NCBI RefSeq assembly: GCF_004363555.1
Contig: NZ_SNZJ01000005.1
Coordinates: 184,358 to 248,357 of the forward strand
Reading direction: 5' to 3'
Length of the DNA: 64,000 nt
DNA from: Halomonas ventosae
Lineage (GTDB): Bacteria; Pseudomonadota; Gammaproteobacteria; Pseudomonadales; Halomonadaceae
Within the stretch, counting starts at the first letter, position 1. Each line of letters opens with the position of its first letter. The position numbers and the translations under genes were made by a program. The notes under the pieces were generated by a model. That model did not search any database, was not told the DNA's origin, and worked only from the letters and a program-made list of their open reading frames with translations. Below are positions 45,384 to 53,902 of the stretch, in pieces.

Positions 45384-46789
45384 ACGGACACGCCATGCCA
45401 GACACGGAACGCGACATGACTGCCCTGCCCCTGCTGGTCGTCGAGGACGACCCGGCCATCCTGGAACTGCTCGAGGAGGAGCTGGCCGACGCCGGCTACC
45501 CGACCCTGGCCGCGACCAGTGCCGAGCAGGCCCTGGCCACGCTCAGCCACAGCGAGGTGGCCCTGGTGATCAGTGACGTGCGCCTGCCGGGCATCGACGG
45601 CATGCAGCTGCTCGAGCGGCTGCGCCGCGAGGGGAGCGCGGTGGGCTTCATCGTGATCACCGCCTTCGGCACCATCGACCAGGCGGTGGAGGCGCTCAAG
45701 CAGGGCGCCGACGACTTCCTGACCAAGCCGCTGGACCTGGAGGGGCTGCGCGAGGCGGTCTACCGGGTGCTGGAGAGCCGCCGACTGGCCTCGCGCCTGG
45801 CGAGCGACGGGGCGGCGAACAGCTTCCACGGCATCGTCGGCGAGAGCGAGGCCATGCAGTCGCTGTTCCATGACGCCGCCCGGCTGGCCGACAGCGACGC
45901 GCCCATGCTGCTGCTCGGCGAGAGCGGCACCGGCAAGGAGCTGATGGCGCGGGCCGTGCACGCCGAGAGCCCGCGTCGCGACGGCCCCTTCGTCGCCGTG
46001 AACTGCGCCAGCATTCCCGCCGAGCTGATGGAGAGCGAGTTCTTCGGCCATGTGAAGGGCGCCTTCACCGGTGCCGACGAGTCCCGCCAGGGGCTCTTCC
46101 AGGCCGCGCGGGGCGGCAGCCTGTTCCTCGACGAGATCGGCGAGATGCCCGCCGCGCTGCAGGCCAAGCTGCTGCGGGCCCTGCAGGAGAGGAGCGTGCG
46201 CCCGGTGGGCGCCGAGCGGGAGGACGCCGTGGACGTGCGCATCATCGCCGCCACCCATCGCCAGCTGGAGGAGGAGATCGAGGCGGGTCACTTTCGCAGC
46301 GACCTCTTCTATCGCCTGGAGACCTTCTCGCTGCGCATCCCGCCCCTGCGCGAGCGGGAGGGGGACATCGAACGGCTGATCCCGGCGCTGATCGACAAGC
46401 ATGCCGGTCAGCAGGACAAGCGCATCGCGCGCATCGAACCGGCGGCCCTGGAGGCCCTGCTCGGCTACGACTATCCGGGCAACGTCCGCGAGCTGGAGAA
46501 CGCCATCATGCGGGCGGTGACCCTGGCCGAGGCGGGACAGCTCTGTCACGCCGACCTGCCCCAGCGGATCCGCGACCAGGGCGAGGCCCGGCGTCGCGCC
46601 TGCCGCGAGAGCCGGGCCGAGGGGGCGATGGCAAGTACCGCCACCCGGGCGGACTGGCCGAGCCTGGAAGAGGTGGAGAAGCGCTATATCCGCAAGGTGC
46701 TGGCGGCCACGGGCGGCAACAAGCGGCGCACCGCCGAGGTGCTGGGGATAGCCCGGCGTACCCTCTACCGCCGCCTCGAGGAGGAGTAG
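45380..46789 (+). CDS. Sigma-54-dependent NtrC-family response regulator
   Basis: A 469-residue regulator. The receiver has acidic residues ED at about 22-23, phospho-acceptor D66 in VISDVRLP and K116 in FLTKPLD. The AAA+ domain has Walker A GESGTGKE (about 180-187), GAFTGA (about 227-232, contacting sigma-54) and GNVRELENA. A Fis-type helix-turn-helix ends the protein (GGNKRRTAEVLGIARRTLYR). It overlaps the kinase gene by 4 bases. It should activate sigma-54 promoters, but no convincing -24/-12 site was identified in the window. Confidence 0.93.
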
Positions 46790-46794
46790 CCAGA

Positions 46795-46825
46795 CAAAAA
46801 AAGGACCCCCGTCACAGCGGGGGCC
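46795..46825 (-). terminator. Terminator with U-run for the acidic repeat gene
   Basis: A C5/G5 stem (46803-46826) which on the minus strand is followed by seven T residues (plus-strand A-run 46796-46802). It serves the leftward gene and may also block read-through from the response regulator. Confidence 0.7.
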
Positions 46826-46911
46826 AGGGGTCACATGCCGGGCCGGGCAGAGGGGAACGCGATGCACCGGCCTGGGAAGGGCATGGACCGGGAGAACCGT
46901 CCATCACGCAG

Positions 46912-46938
46912 GAGCCGCCCCGCAAAGCAGGGCGGCTC
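46912..46938 (-). terminator. Hairpin just after the acidic repeat gene
   Basis: Arms GAGCCGCCC and GGGCGGCTC, 9 bp, begin 8 bases after the stop codon. There is no U-run, so it may protect the mRNA 3' end. Confidence 0.6.
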
Positions 46939-46945
46939 GGTGGGC

Positions 46946-47395
46946 TTACCAGCCCTGCTCCTCATCGTCGCTGCTGTCGCCCTCCTCGTCCCAGGGCGCT
47001 TCCTGTTCCTCGTTCTCGTACTCCTCTTCGCCGCCGGCGGCAGGGTCATCGGCGCCGGGCATCGCCTCGGTGCCTTCACCGAAGCCTGGGTCGCCGGCCG
47101 GCTCACCCGCCGCGGGGTCCGCCTGCTGGGTAGAGGGGTCGGCCGCGGAGTCAGTGCTCTGGGCCGCGGGGTCGTCGCCCGGCACGGCCGGGTCCCCCTG
47201 GGCATTGGGATCGGCTGACGGAGCACCGGCCGCCGGATCCGCCTGCTGGCTCGTGGGGTCGGCCGCGGAACCGGTGCTCTGGGCGGCCGGGTCGGTGGGC
47301 TCCTCGTGCATGTCGCCGAAGGCCAAGGGGCTTGCGATCAGGCCGAACGAGACACCGAGAATGCCGAGCTTCCTGAGGGTTTCCTTGGACATCAT
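46946..47395 (-). CDS. Exported acidic repeat protein
   Basis: A 149-residue protein of unknown family. A signal peptide (LRKLGILGVSFGLIASPLAFG) is followed by two copies of a roughly 35-residue repeat: each contains DPAAQST-x-SAADP, then QQADPAAG and a DP-rich spacer. The C-terminus is strongly acidic (Glu/Asp-rich, about 25 residues). Low complexity and net negative charge suggest a disordered periplasmic protein. Two adjacent ATGs (47395, 47392) follow a strong GGAGGTG site. It lies 105 bases after a similar low-complexity lipoprotein gene, and a terminator hairpin separates them. Confidence 0.65.
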   Translation of the reverse strand: MMSKETLRKLGILGVSFGLIASPLAFGDMHEEPTDPAAQSTGSAADPTSQQADPAAGAPSADPNAQGDPAVPGDDPAAQSTDSAADPSTQQADPAAGEPAGDPGFGEGTEAMPGADDPAAGGEEEYENEEQEAPWDEEGDSSDDEEQGW

Positions 47396-47450
47396 CTTGC
47401 ACCTCCTTCCTTCATGAAGATCGAGGGTGGTTCGGGCGGGATTTGCCCGT

Positions 47451-47483
47451 GGTGACCGGCGGCTGTCCGGTCGGCCGGTCACC
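47451..47483 (-). terminator. Hairpin between the two repeat-rich genes
   Basis: Arms GGTGACCGGC (47451-47460) and GCCGGTCACC (47474-47483) are perfectly complementary and lie 17 bases past the lipoprotein stop. Confidence 0.65.
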
Positions 47484-47499
47484 GATGAGACGCCGGCGG

Positions 47500-47943
47500 T
47501 CAGGAGCCGCTGCGGTCGTCGTCTTGCTCCTGGCTACTGGCTTCCGGCTCCGTGCCAGAGGTCGAATCACCGGACGCCGCCTGTGAATCCATGGTGGACT
47601 CCTGGTCCAGGACCTGGCCCTGCTGGCTGGCGGGATCCTGGCTATCCATGCTCGAGTCCTGCTCCATATCGGTCGCCTGCCCCATGGAGGAAGACTCTCC
47701 ATTCGTGGTTGAGGACTCTCCATTCGTGGTTGAGGACTCTCCATTCATGGTTGAAGACTCTTGCTCCATGGTGGAAGACGCCTCGCCGGCCGGCGCTTCC
47801 GTCGGCGGCTGCTCCTCCTCGCCGTTGCCGCATCCGGCCAGGGCCAGGCTGCCGAGCCCCAGGGCGGCGATCGCGGCGAGGGTCGTCAGCCGGCGCGATC
47901 GCCGCTCGCGGGGCCTGTCTCGGTTCAGCTCATGGTCGGTCAT
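47500..47943 (-). CDS. Small lipoprotein with heptad repeats
   Basis: A 147-residue protein. A basic N-terminus (RPRERRSRRL) is followed by the lipobox LALAGC, so it should be lipidated. The mature part is low-complexity, Ser/Thr/Gln/Glu-rich, with about four copies of a seven-residue unit (SSTTNGE and variants) encoded by near-identical 21-base repeats at about 47697-47770. Such repeats can change copy number by slippage. ATG 47943 (MTDHELNRD) is favoured because it leads into the lipoprotein signal; a longer frame from 48003 is less likely. No function can be assigned. Confidence 0.65.
   Translation of the reverse strand: MTDHELNRDRPRERRSRRLTTLAAIAALGLGSLALAGCGNGEEEQPPTEAPAGEASSTMEQESSTMNGESSTTNGESSTTNGESSSMGQATDMEQDSSMDSQDPASQQGQVLDQESTMDSQAASGDSTSGTEPEASSQEQDDDRSGS
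47694..47775 (-). repeat. 21-bp tandem repeat inside the lipoprotein gene
   Basis: About four head-to-tail copies of a unit reading GTGGTTGAGGACTCTCCATT on the plus strand; two are identical and the outer ones diverge. Being a multiple of three, gain or loss keeps the frame. Confidence 0.8.
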
Positions 47944-48321
47944 CGCTCTCTCCCTGGGTCGTCGGGTCGTCACCCAATAGCAAGCAGGCGGCATGCCAGG
48001 CACCGGAAGAAACCAATAAAAATACTTTTAAATCAGAAATTTATTCAGCAACCAGCAGACAGGAGACGCGGCGCGTCGAGGACCGGGAGGTGGTCAGATT
48101 CGACACATGGGTCACTCCTGTACCATCCTGCACGTCTTCAACACCCCGGGTTTTAATTTGAATGATCATTCAAAAACCGCTAGGGTAGGGGCCACTCCAA
48201 CGTCACCCGATGCCGCTGTCAACGCAGCAGCCTGGCATCATGACGTCGTTTTCTTACGTCACGACACTCGACCCTTCGGTGCTCCCGGCCGGTGGCGGGG
48301 AGCCGACAAAAGGCAGAGCCA
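47944..48321. other. Divergent promoter region of the lipoprotein and proVWX
   Basis: No gene is supported. It contains an AT-rich tract (48010-48050) and the perfect palindrome at 48157-48174. It should hold both the lipoprotein and the osmotically regulated proVWX promoters. Confidence 0.55.
48157..48174. promoter_or_regulatory. Perfect 18-bp palindrome upstream of proVWX
   Basis: TTTGAATGATCATTCAAA is fully self-complementary and lies 147 bases before proV in otherwise GC-rich DNA. Its form resembles TetR-family operators (BetI would be a candidate for an osmoprotectant gene). No regulator gene lies beside it. Confidence 0.6.
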
Positions 48322-49587
48322 ATGAACGAGAACCGAAACGTCAAGATTCGGGTACGCAACCTGAGCAAGGTCTTCGGCAACCAGCCGAAGAAGGCGCTCG
48401 AACTGCGCGACCAGGGACTGAAACGCCCCGAGATCCTCGACAAGACCGGCCAGACGCTGGGCCTGTCGAACATCGACTTTGATGTCTACGAGGGCGAGCT
48501 GCTGGTGATCATGGGACTGTCCGGCTCGGGCAAGTCCACCCTCATCCGCTGCCTCAACCGGCTGATCGAGCCCTCCGAGGGCGAGATCGTCATCGACGGC
48601 GAGAACATTCCCGAGCTCGGCGACAAGGCACTGCTGGAGTGCCGCCGTCGCCACTTCTCCATGGTGTTCCAGAACTTCGCGCTCTTCCCCCACCGCACGG
48701 TGCAGCAGAACGCCGAGTTCGGCCTCGAGATCCGCGGCGTGGAGAAAGAAGAGCGGACCCGGGTGGCTCGCAACGCCCTCCACCAGGTGGGTCTGGATGG
48801 CTGGGAGGATGCCTATCCCAACCAGCTCTCCGGCGGCATGCAGCAGCGCGTGGGCCTGGCCAGGGCACTGGCCAACGACTCGACGGTGCTGCTGATGGAC
48901 GAGGCCTTCTCGGCGCTGGACCCGCTGATCCGCGGCGACATGCAGCAGGAGCTGCTCGAACTGCAGCACCGCATGCAGAAGACCACGGTGTTCATCACCC
49001 ACGACCTGGACGAGGCGATCAACATCGCCGACCGCATCATCCTGCTCAAGGATGGCGAGATCGTTCAGATCGGCACACCGGAGGATATCCTCACCCATCC
49101 CGCGGACGACTATGTGGCGCGCTTCATCGAGGGCGTGGACATGTCCAAGATCCTCACCGCGCAGCACGCCATGCGGCCGGTGCGCGCCACCGCCCGCGAG
49201 GAGGACGGCCCGCGCACCACCCTGCGCAAGATGAGCGAGAACGGGCTGGACTCCATCTACGTCACCAGCCGCGACCGCAAGCTGCTGGGGCTCGTCGTGG
49301 TGGATGCCGTCGAGCAGGCCGCGAAGGAGGGCAAGGAGAGCATCCGTGAGATCATGACCCAGGACTTCCGCGCCGTCGGCCCCGACGAACCGCTGCACAA
49401 CCTCTTCGCCATGTTCAGCGAGAAGAGCTTCCCCATCGCCGTGGTGGACGACAGCCGCAAGCTGCTGGGCGTGGTGGTCAAGGGCGCCGTCCTCGACGAG
49501 CTGGCCCAGGCCGCCGAGCCCGCCCGGGTGGGTGAAGACGGGAGCGATAACGCGAACCAGAACATCGCAGCGGCAGGAGACGCATGA
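48322..49587 (+). CDS. proV: Glycine betaine/proline ABC transporter ATPase
   Basis: A 421-residue ATPase. Walker A is GLSGSGKST, the signature LSGGMQQRVG and Walker B VLLMDEAFSALD. The conserved YEGELLVIMG start and a C-terminal pair of CBS domains (about 285-400; YVTSRDRKLLGLVVVDAV and AVVDDSRKLLGVVVKG) mark the ProV/OpuAA group, whose CBS domains sense ionic strength. It energises betaine uptake. ATG 48322 follows AAGGCAG. It overlaps proW by 4 bases. Confidence 0.93.
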   Translation: MNENRNVKIRVRNLSKVFGNQPKKALELRDQGLKRPEILDKTGQTLGLSNIDFDVYEGELLVIMGLSGSGKSTLIRCLNRLIEPSEGEIVIDGENIPELGDKALLECRRRHFSMVFQNFALFPHRTVQQNAEFGLEIRGVEKEERTRVARNALHQVGLDGWEDAYPNQLSGGMQQRVGLARALANDSTVLLMDEAFSALDPLIRGDMQQELLELQHRMQKTTVFITHDLDEAINIADRIILLKDGEIVQIGTPEDILTHPADDYVARFIEGVDMSKILTAQHAMRPVRATAREEDGPRTTLRKMSENGLDSIYVTSRDRKLLGLVVVDAVEQAAKEGKESIREIMTQDFRAVGPDEPLHNLFAMFSEKSFPIAVVDDSRKLLGVVVKGAVLDELAQAAEPARVGEDGSDNANQNIAAAGDA

Positions 49588-50426
49588 TGGCTATCGAGAT
49601 TCCGAGCATCCCGCTGGGCGACTGGATCGAGGGTGGCCTCGACTGGCTGACCAGCGAGTACTCCATCGTCACCCGCGCCATCTCCCGGGTGACCCAGACC
49701 GGCATCGACGGGCTCAACGATGCCCTGATGTGGCTCCCCGAGTGGGGCCTGCTGGCGATCATCGTCGGCCTCTGCTGGTGGGTGGCGAACCTTCGCCTGG
49801 GTATCGGCGCCGCCCTTGGACTGGCGCTGATCTGGAACCTGGGGCTCTGGGAGCCGATGATCGAGACCCTCACCCTGGTGGTGATCGCCACCTTCGTGGC
49901 GGTGGTGATCGCCATCCCGGTGGGCATCGCCGCGGCGCTCTCCGAGCGGCTCTACAAGACGATCATGCCGATCCTGGACTTCATGCAGACCATGCCGGCC
50001 TTCGTCTACCTGATCCCGGCGATTCCCTTCTTCGGCATCGGCTCGGTGTCGGCGATCTTCGCCACGGTGATCTTCTCCATGCCGCCGGCGATCCGCTTCA
50101 CCACCCTGGGCATCCGTCAGGTGCCGGTGGAGCTGATCGAGGCCGCCGACGCCTACGGGGCGACCCGCGGCCAGAAGCTGGTCAAGGTACAGTTGCCGAT
50201 GTCGCTGCCCACGGTGATGGCCGGCATCAACCAGACCATCATGCTGGCGCTCTCCATGGTGGTGATCGCCGCCATGATCGGCGCCGATGGCCTGGGCAGC
50301 GAGGTATGGCGCGCCATCCAGCGCCTGCGCCCGGGCGACGGCTTCGAGGCCGGCATCGCCGTGGTGATCCTGGCCATGCTGCTCGACCGCGTGACCCAGT
50401 CGCTGCGCAAGGGCCGCAAGTCCTGA
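49584..50426 (+). CDS. proW: Glycine betaine/proline ABC transporter permease
   Basis: A 280-residue permease with about six to seven helices. The ABC coupling motif is EAADAYGATRGQKLVKVQLP, and the segment DFMQTMPAFVYLIPAIPFFG is characteristic of ProW. Two ProW subunits form the channel loaded by ProX. It starts inside the proV stop (ATGATGG overlap). The N-terminal extension of E. coli ProW is short here. Confidence 0.93.
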   Translation: MMAIEIPSIPLGDWIEGGLDWLTSEYSIVTRAISRVTQTGIDGLNDALMWLPEWGLLAIIVGLCWWVANLRLGIGAALGLALIWNLGLWEPMIETLTLVVIATFVAVVIAIPVGIAAALSERLYKTIMPILDFMQTMPAFVYLIPAIPFFGIGSVSAIFATVIFSMPPAIRFTTLGIRQVPVELIEAADAYGATRGQKLVKVQLPMSLPTVMAGINQTIMLALSMVVIAAMIGADGLGSEVWRAIQRLRPGDGFEAGIAVVILAMLLDRVTQSLRKGRKS

Positions 50427-50504
50427 TCGCTGGGGGCGCCCCCTTGAATCCGTCGGGAGGCACCTCCAAGGTAAATGATTGAACATCAAGAGAAGGGGAA
50501 CACT

Positions 50505-51377
50505 ATGAAGAAGCACCCGCTGAACCGTCGCATCCGTCTCGCCGGCCTGGCCATGGCCGCCGGCACCGCGCTCGCCGCCGGTTCCGCCCAGGCCCAGGAC
50601 AAGGGCAGCGTGCACCTGGCCTACGTGGAGTGGTCCTCCGAGGTCGCCTCCACCAACGTGGTGCGCGCCGTGCTGGAGCAGGCCGGCTATGAGGTGGAGA
50701 TGACCTCCCTCTCCGCCGCCGCCATGTGGCAGTCCGTGGCTACCGGCGATGCCGATGCCATCGTCGCCGCCTGGCTGCCCACCACCCACGCCGACTACAT
50801 GGAGCGCGTGGGTGACGAGGTCGACGACCTGGGCGTCAACCTGGACGGCACCAAGCTCGGCCTGGTGGTACCGGCCTACAGCGATATCGATTCCATCGCC
50901 GAGCTGAACGACCACGCCGACGCCTTCAACAATGAGATCATCGGCATCGACCCGGGCGCCGGCCTGATGGGCCTCACCGAGGAAGTGGTCGACACCTACG
51001 ACCTCGATCTGGCCCTGCGCAGCGGCAGCGGCGCCACCATGACCGCGGCCCTGGAAAGCGCCATCCAGAACGAGGAAGACGTGGTGGTCACCGGCTGGAC
51101 GCCGCACTGGAAGTTCGCCCGCTGGGACCTCAAGTACCTCGAGGACCCGGAGAACGTCTACGGTGGCGCCGAGCAGATCCATACCATCGCCCGCCAGGGG
51201 CTCGAGGAGGAGATGCCGGAGGCCTACGCCATCCTGGACGCCTTCGAGTGGACCCCGGAGCAGATGGGCGAGGTCATGCTGATGAACCAGGAAGAGGACG
51301 CCGACCCCTACGAGAACGCCAAGCAGTGGGTCGAGGAGAACCAGGACCTGGTCCAGGAGTGGCTGCCCGAAGCCTGA
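50505..51377 (+). CDS. proX: Periplasmic glycine betaine-binding protein
   Basis: A 290-residue binding protein starting at ATG 50505 (AAGGGG upstream) with a signal peptide ending AAGSAQAQ. Aromatic residues expected to cage the quaternary amine occur in AYVEWSSEVA, AAWLPTTHADYME and VTGWTPHWKFARWDL. It delivers glycine betaine or related solutes to ProVW. A 78-base gap from proW with GGGAGG-rich spacer permits separate, higher expression. A strong terminator follows, so it ends the operon. Confidence 0.92.
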   Translation: MKKHPLNRRIRLAGLAMAAGTALAAGSAQAQDKGSVHLAYVEWSSEVASTNVVRAVLEQAGYEVEMTSLSAAAMWQSVATGDADAIVAAWLPTTHADYMERVGDEVDDLGVNLDGTKLGLVVPAYSDIDSIAELNDHADAFNNEIIGIDPGAGLMGLTEEVVDTYDLDLALRSGSGATMTAALESAIQNEEDVVVTGWTPHWKFARWDLKYLEDPENVYGGAEQIHTIARQGLEEEMPEAYAILDAFEWTPEQMGEVMLMNQEEDADPYENAKQWVEENQDLVQEWLPEA

Positions 51378-51425
51378 GGGTAGGCCAGGCCTCGCCCGTC
51401 CGGCGAGGCTGACCGCATCGAGCGC

Positions 51426-51457
51426 AAGGGGAGGCACCGAGAGGTGCCTCCCCTTTT
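51426..51457 (+). terminator. Intrinsic terminator after proX
   Basis: A perfect 13-bp stem (51426-51438 with 51443-51455), GAGA loop, ending in TTTT. One of the strongest terminators in the window. Confidence 0.9.
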
Positions 51458-51652
51458 CGTTGTGGAGGCGTGCCCCGTTGCGCCACCCTGTCGCCCGATA
51501 CCGACAAGCCCACTGCAATCCCCGGCCGGGATGGGTACCATGGCCGCTCGGGATGCGCAGTGCGCCGTTGAATCGTCGCCTGGCAAGGTGGCGCGGAACG
51601 GTCACACTGAACAGATTCGCAGGACCTTCGTGGCCAACAAGGAGATTCAGGC

Positions 51653-52081
51653 ATGTTCAAGAAGATCATGGTGCCGGTCGACCTGGCACATATCGAGCTG
51701 ATCGAGCCGTCGCTGCAGGCGGTGGCGGACCTTGCTCGCCACTATGATGCCGAGGTCTGCTACGTGGGGGTGACCGCCAATACGCCCGGCAGCGTGGCGC
51801 GCACGCCCCAGGAGTACACGCAGAAGCTCGAGGCCTTCGCCCAGGAGCGGCACAGGATCCACGGCCAGCCGGTCAGCACCCATACCATCGTCAGTCCCGA
51901 CCCGATCGCCGACCTCGATGACGACCTGATCGAGGCCATCGACGAGGTGGGCGCCGACCTGGTGGTCATGCCGACCCATCCCCCCAAGCATCTGGACGTG
52001 ATCATGCCGTCCCATGGCGGCAAGGTGGCAACGCACACCAAGGCCTCGGTGTTCCTGGTGCGTCCGGGGGCCGGCAAGTAA
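51653..52081 (+). CDS. UspA-family universal stress protein (TeaD-like)
   Basis: A 142-residue cytoplasmic protein beginning MFKKIMVPVDLAH, the usual first strand of the Usp fold. The end of the fold, GADLVVMPTHPP and GGKVATHTKASVFLVRPG, departs from the ATP-binding consensus G-x2-G-x9-G-(S/T), so nucleotide binding may be altered. In Halomonas elongata, the Usp protein TeaD regulates the ectoine TRAP transporter; here the gene lies 49 bases before a BCCT carrier, hinting at an analogous role. This is context inference. Confidence 0.82.
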   Translation: MFKKIMVPVDLAHIELIEPSLQAVADLARHYDAEVCYVGVTANTPGSVARTPQEYTQKLEAFAQERHRIHGQPVSTHTIVSPDPIADLDDDLIEAIDEVGADLVVMPTHPPKHLDVIMPSHGGKVATHTKASVFLVRPGAGK

Positions 52082-52130
52082 GCCGAACCTGCAAACGCAA
52101 GCACACCAATAACTGCAAGGGAGATGTCTC

Positions 52131-53804
52131 GTGGCTCAAGATCCCCAAGACGAGAAACCCCAGGAGCCGACTGCCGGCTCCGAGGGGATTCCCGCCCCGG
52201 AGGGGGCGGCGAACCTGATCGATACCGACTACGTGATCGGCCAGGACAACATCACCGCCTCACCGCTGGGCGTGAACGTGGACCTGCATGGCAAGGTCTT
52301 CTTGTTCTCCTCGATCGTGATCCTGCTGTTCGTGATCCTGACGCTGGCCTTGCAGGATCAGATGGAGCCGATCTTCAACAGCATGTTCAGCTTCCTGACC
52401 ACCAACCTGGGCTGGTTCTTCCTGCTGGGCGCCAACGTCTTCGTGATCCTGGCGCTGGTGCTCATCTTCACCCCCATGGGCAAGGTGCGCATCGGTGGCG
52501 CCGACGCCACGCCGGACTTCGGCTACGCCGGCTGGTTCTCGATGCTGTTCGCCGCCGGCATGGGCATCGGGCTGATGTTCTACGGCGTGTCGGAGCCACT
52601 GGGCCACTACGGCACGGCCATGGGCGGTATCAGCATGGGCGAGGATGGCCTGCGCACCGACTGGGCCCCGCTGGGCGGTGCCGAGGGGGACCAGGCCGGT
52701 GCCATCTCGCTGAGCATGGCCGCCACCATCTTCCACTGGGGCCTCCACCCCTGGGGCGCCTACGCCATCGTTGGCCTGTCGCTGGCGATCTTCGCCTTCA
52801 ACAAGGGCCTGCCGCTGACCATGCGCTCGATCTTCTACCCGATCCTGGGCGAGCGCGTATGGGGCTGGCCGGGCCACGTGATCGATATCCTGGCGGTATT
52901 CGCCACCCTGTTTGGCCTGACCACGTCCCTGGGGTTGGGGGCGACCCAGGCGGCCGGGGGCCTCGAATACCTGTTCGGCATCCCCTCCGGCGACATCACC
53001 CTGGTGCTGCTGATCATGGGGATCACCCTCGTGGCCCTGGGCTCGATCCTGCTCGGCGTCGACAAGGGCGTGCAGCGCCTCTCCCAGATCAACATGGTGC
53101 TCGCCGCCCTGCTGCTGCTGTTCGTGATCCTCGTCGGCCCGACGCTGATGATCGCCACCGGCGTGGTCGAGAACCTGATCGGCTACGTGACCCACCTGCC
53201 GGCGCTCTCCATGCCGTTCGGGCGCGAGGACGCCAACTTCAGCCAGGGCTGGACAGCCTTCTACTGGGCCTGGTGGATCGCCTGGTCGCCGTTCGTCGGC
53301 ATGTTCATCGCCCGCGTCAGCCGCGGCCGCACCGTGCGTGAGTTCCTGATCTCGGTGCTGCTGGTGCCGTCGATGGCCTCGGTGGTGTGGATGACCGCCT
53401 TCGGCACCACCGCCATCGACCAGGTGGTCAATTCGGGCATCACCCAGGTGCAGGATGCCGCCCTGGAGCTGCAGCTGTTCACCATGCTCGAGCACCTGCC
53501 GCTGACCACCATCACCTCCTTCGTCGGCATCACGCTGGTGATCGTGTTCTTCATCACCTCGTCGGACTCGGGTTCGCTGGTGATCGACTCCATCACCGCC
53601 GGCGGCAAGGTGGACGCGCCCAAGCCGCAGCGCATCTTCTGGGCACTGATCGAGGGGGCTCTGGCCATCGCCCTGCTGCTCGGCGGCGGCCTTGCCGCCT
53701 TGCAGACGGCGGCGCTGACGACCGGCCTGCCCTTCACCCTGGTGCTGCTGGTGGGCTGCTATGCCATCGTCAAGGGACTGATGAGCGAGCCGAAAGCCAA
53801 GTAG
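52131..53804 (+). CDS. BCCT-family compatible-solute transporter
   Basis: A 557-residue inner-membrane carrier with 12 helices and hydrophilic ends. The glycine-rich helix GMGIGLMFYGVSEPLGH and the Trp-rich segment WTAFYWAWWIAWSPFVGMFI are BCCT hallmarks; TSSDSGSLVIDSITAGG is also conserved. It should import betaine, choline or ectoine with Na+ or H+. The start is GTG 52131, since AGGGAGA lies about 7 bases upstream; a nearby ATG is out of frame. The N-terminal 45 residues are acidic and disordered. It follows the UspA gene and ends at a shared terminator. Confidence 0.93.
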   Translation: MAQDPQDEKPQEPTAGSEGIPAPEGAANLIDTDYVIGQDNITASPLGVNVDLHGKVFLFSSIVILLFVILTLALQDQMEPIFNSMFSFLTTNLGWFFLLGANVFVILALVLIFTPMGKVRIGGADATPDFGYAGWFSMLFAAGMGIGLMFYGVSEPLGHYGTAMGGISMGEDGLRTDWAPLGGAEGDQAGAISLSMAATIFHWGLHPWGAYAIVGLSLAIFAFNKGLPLTMRSIFYPILGERVWGWPGHVIDILAVFATLFGLTTSLGLGATQAAGGLEYLFGIPSGDITLVLLIMGITLVALGSILLGVDKGVQRLSQINMVLAALLLLFVILVGPTLMIATGVVENLIGYVTHLPALSMPFGREDANFSQGWTAFYWAWWIAWSPFVGMFIARVSRGRTVREFLISVLLVPSMASVVWMTAFGTTAIDQVVNSGITQVQDAALELQLFTMLEHLPLTTITSFVGITLVIVFFITSSDSGSLVIDSITAGGKVDAPKPQRIFWALIEGALAIALLLGGGLAALQTAALTTGLPFTLVLLVGCYAIVKGLMSEPKAK

Positions 53805-53841
53805 GCCCGACACGCTGTGTAAAGCATCCGGTAAGCAACGG

Positions 53842-53865
53842 AAAGGCGGCCCGCGGGCCGCCTTT
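53842..53865. terminator. Bidirectional terminator between BCCT and exonuclease genes
   Basis: AAAGGCGGCCC/GGGCCGCCTTT makes an 11-bp stem with flanking A and T runs, placed between convergent genes. Confidence 0.85.
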
Positions 53866-53902
53866 CTCGTTTCTGTTTCTGTTTCCGTTTCCCCTGCCCA
53901 GT

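Noticed and set aside
47694..47775. CRISPR-like array
   Set aside because: The 21-bp units are directly adjacent without spacers, remain in frame with the lipoprotein and have no cas genes nearby.
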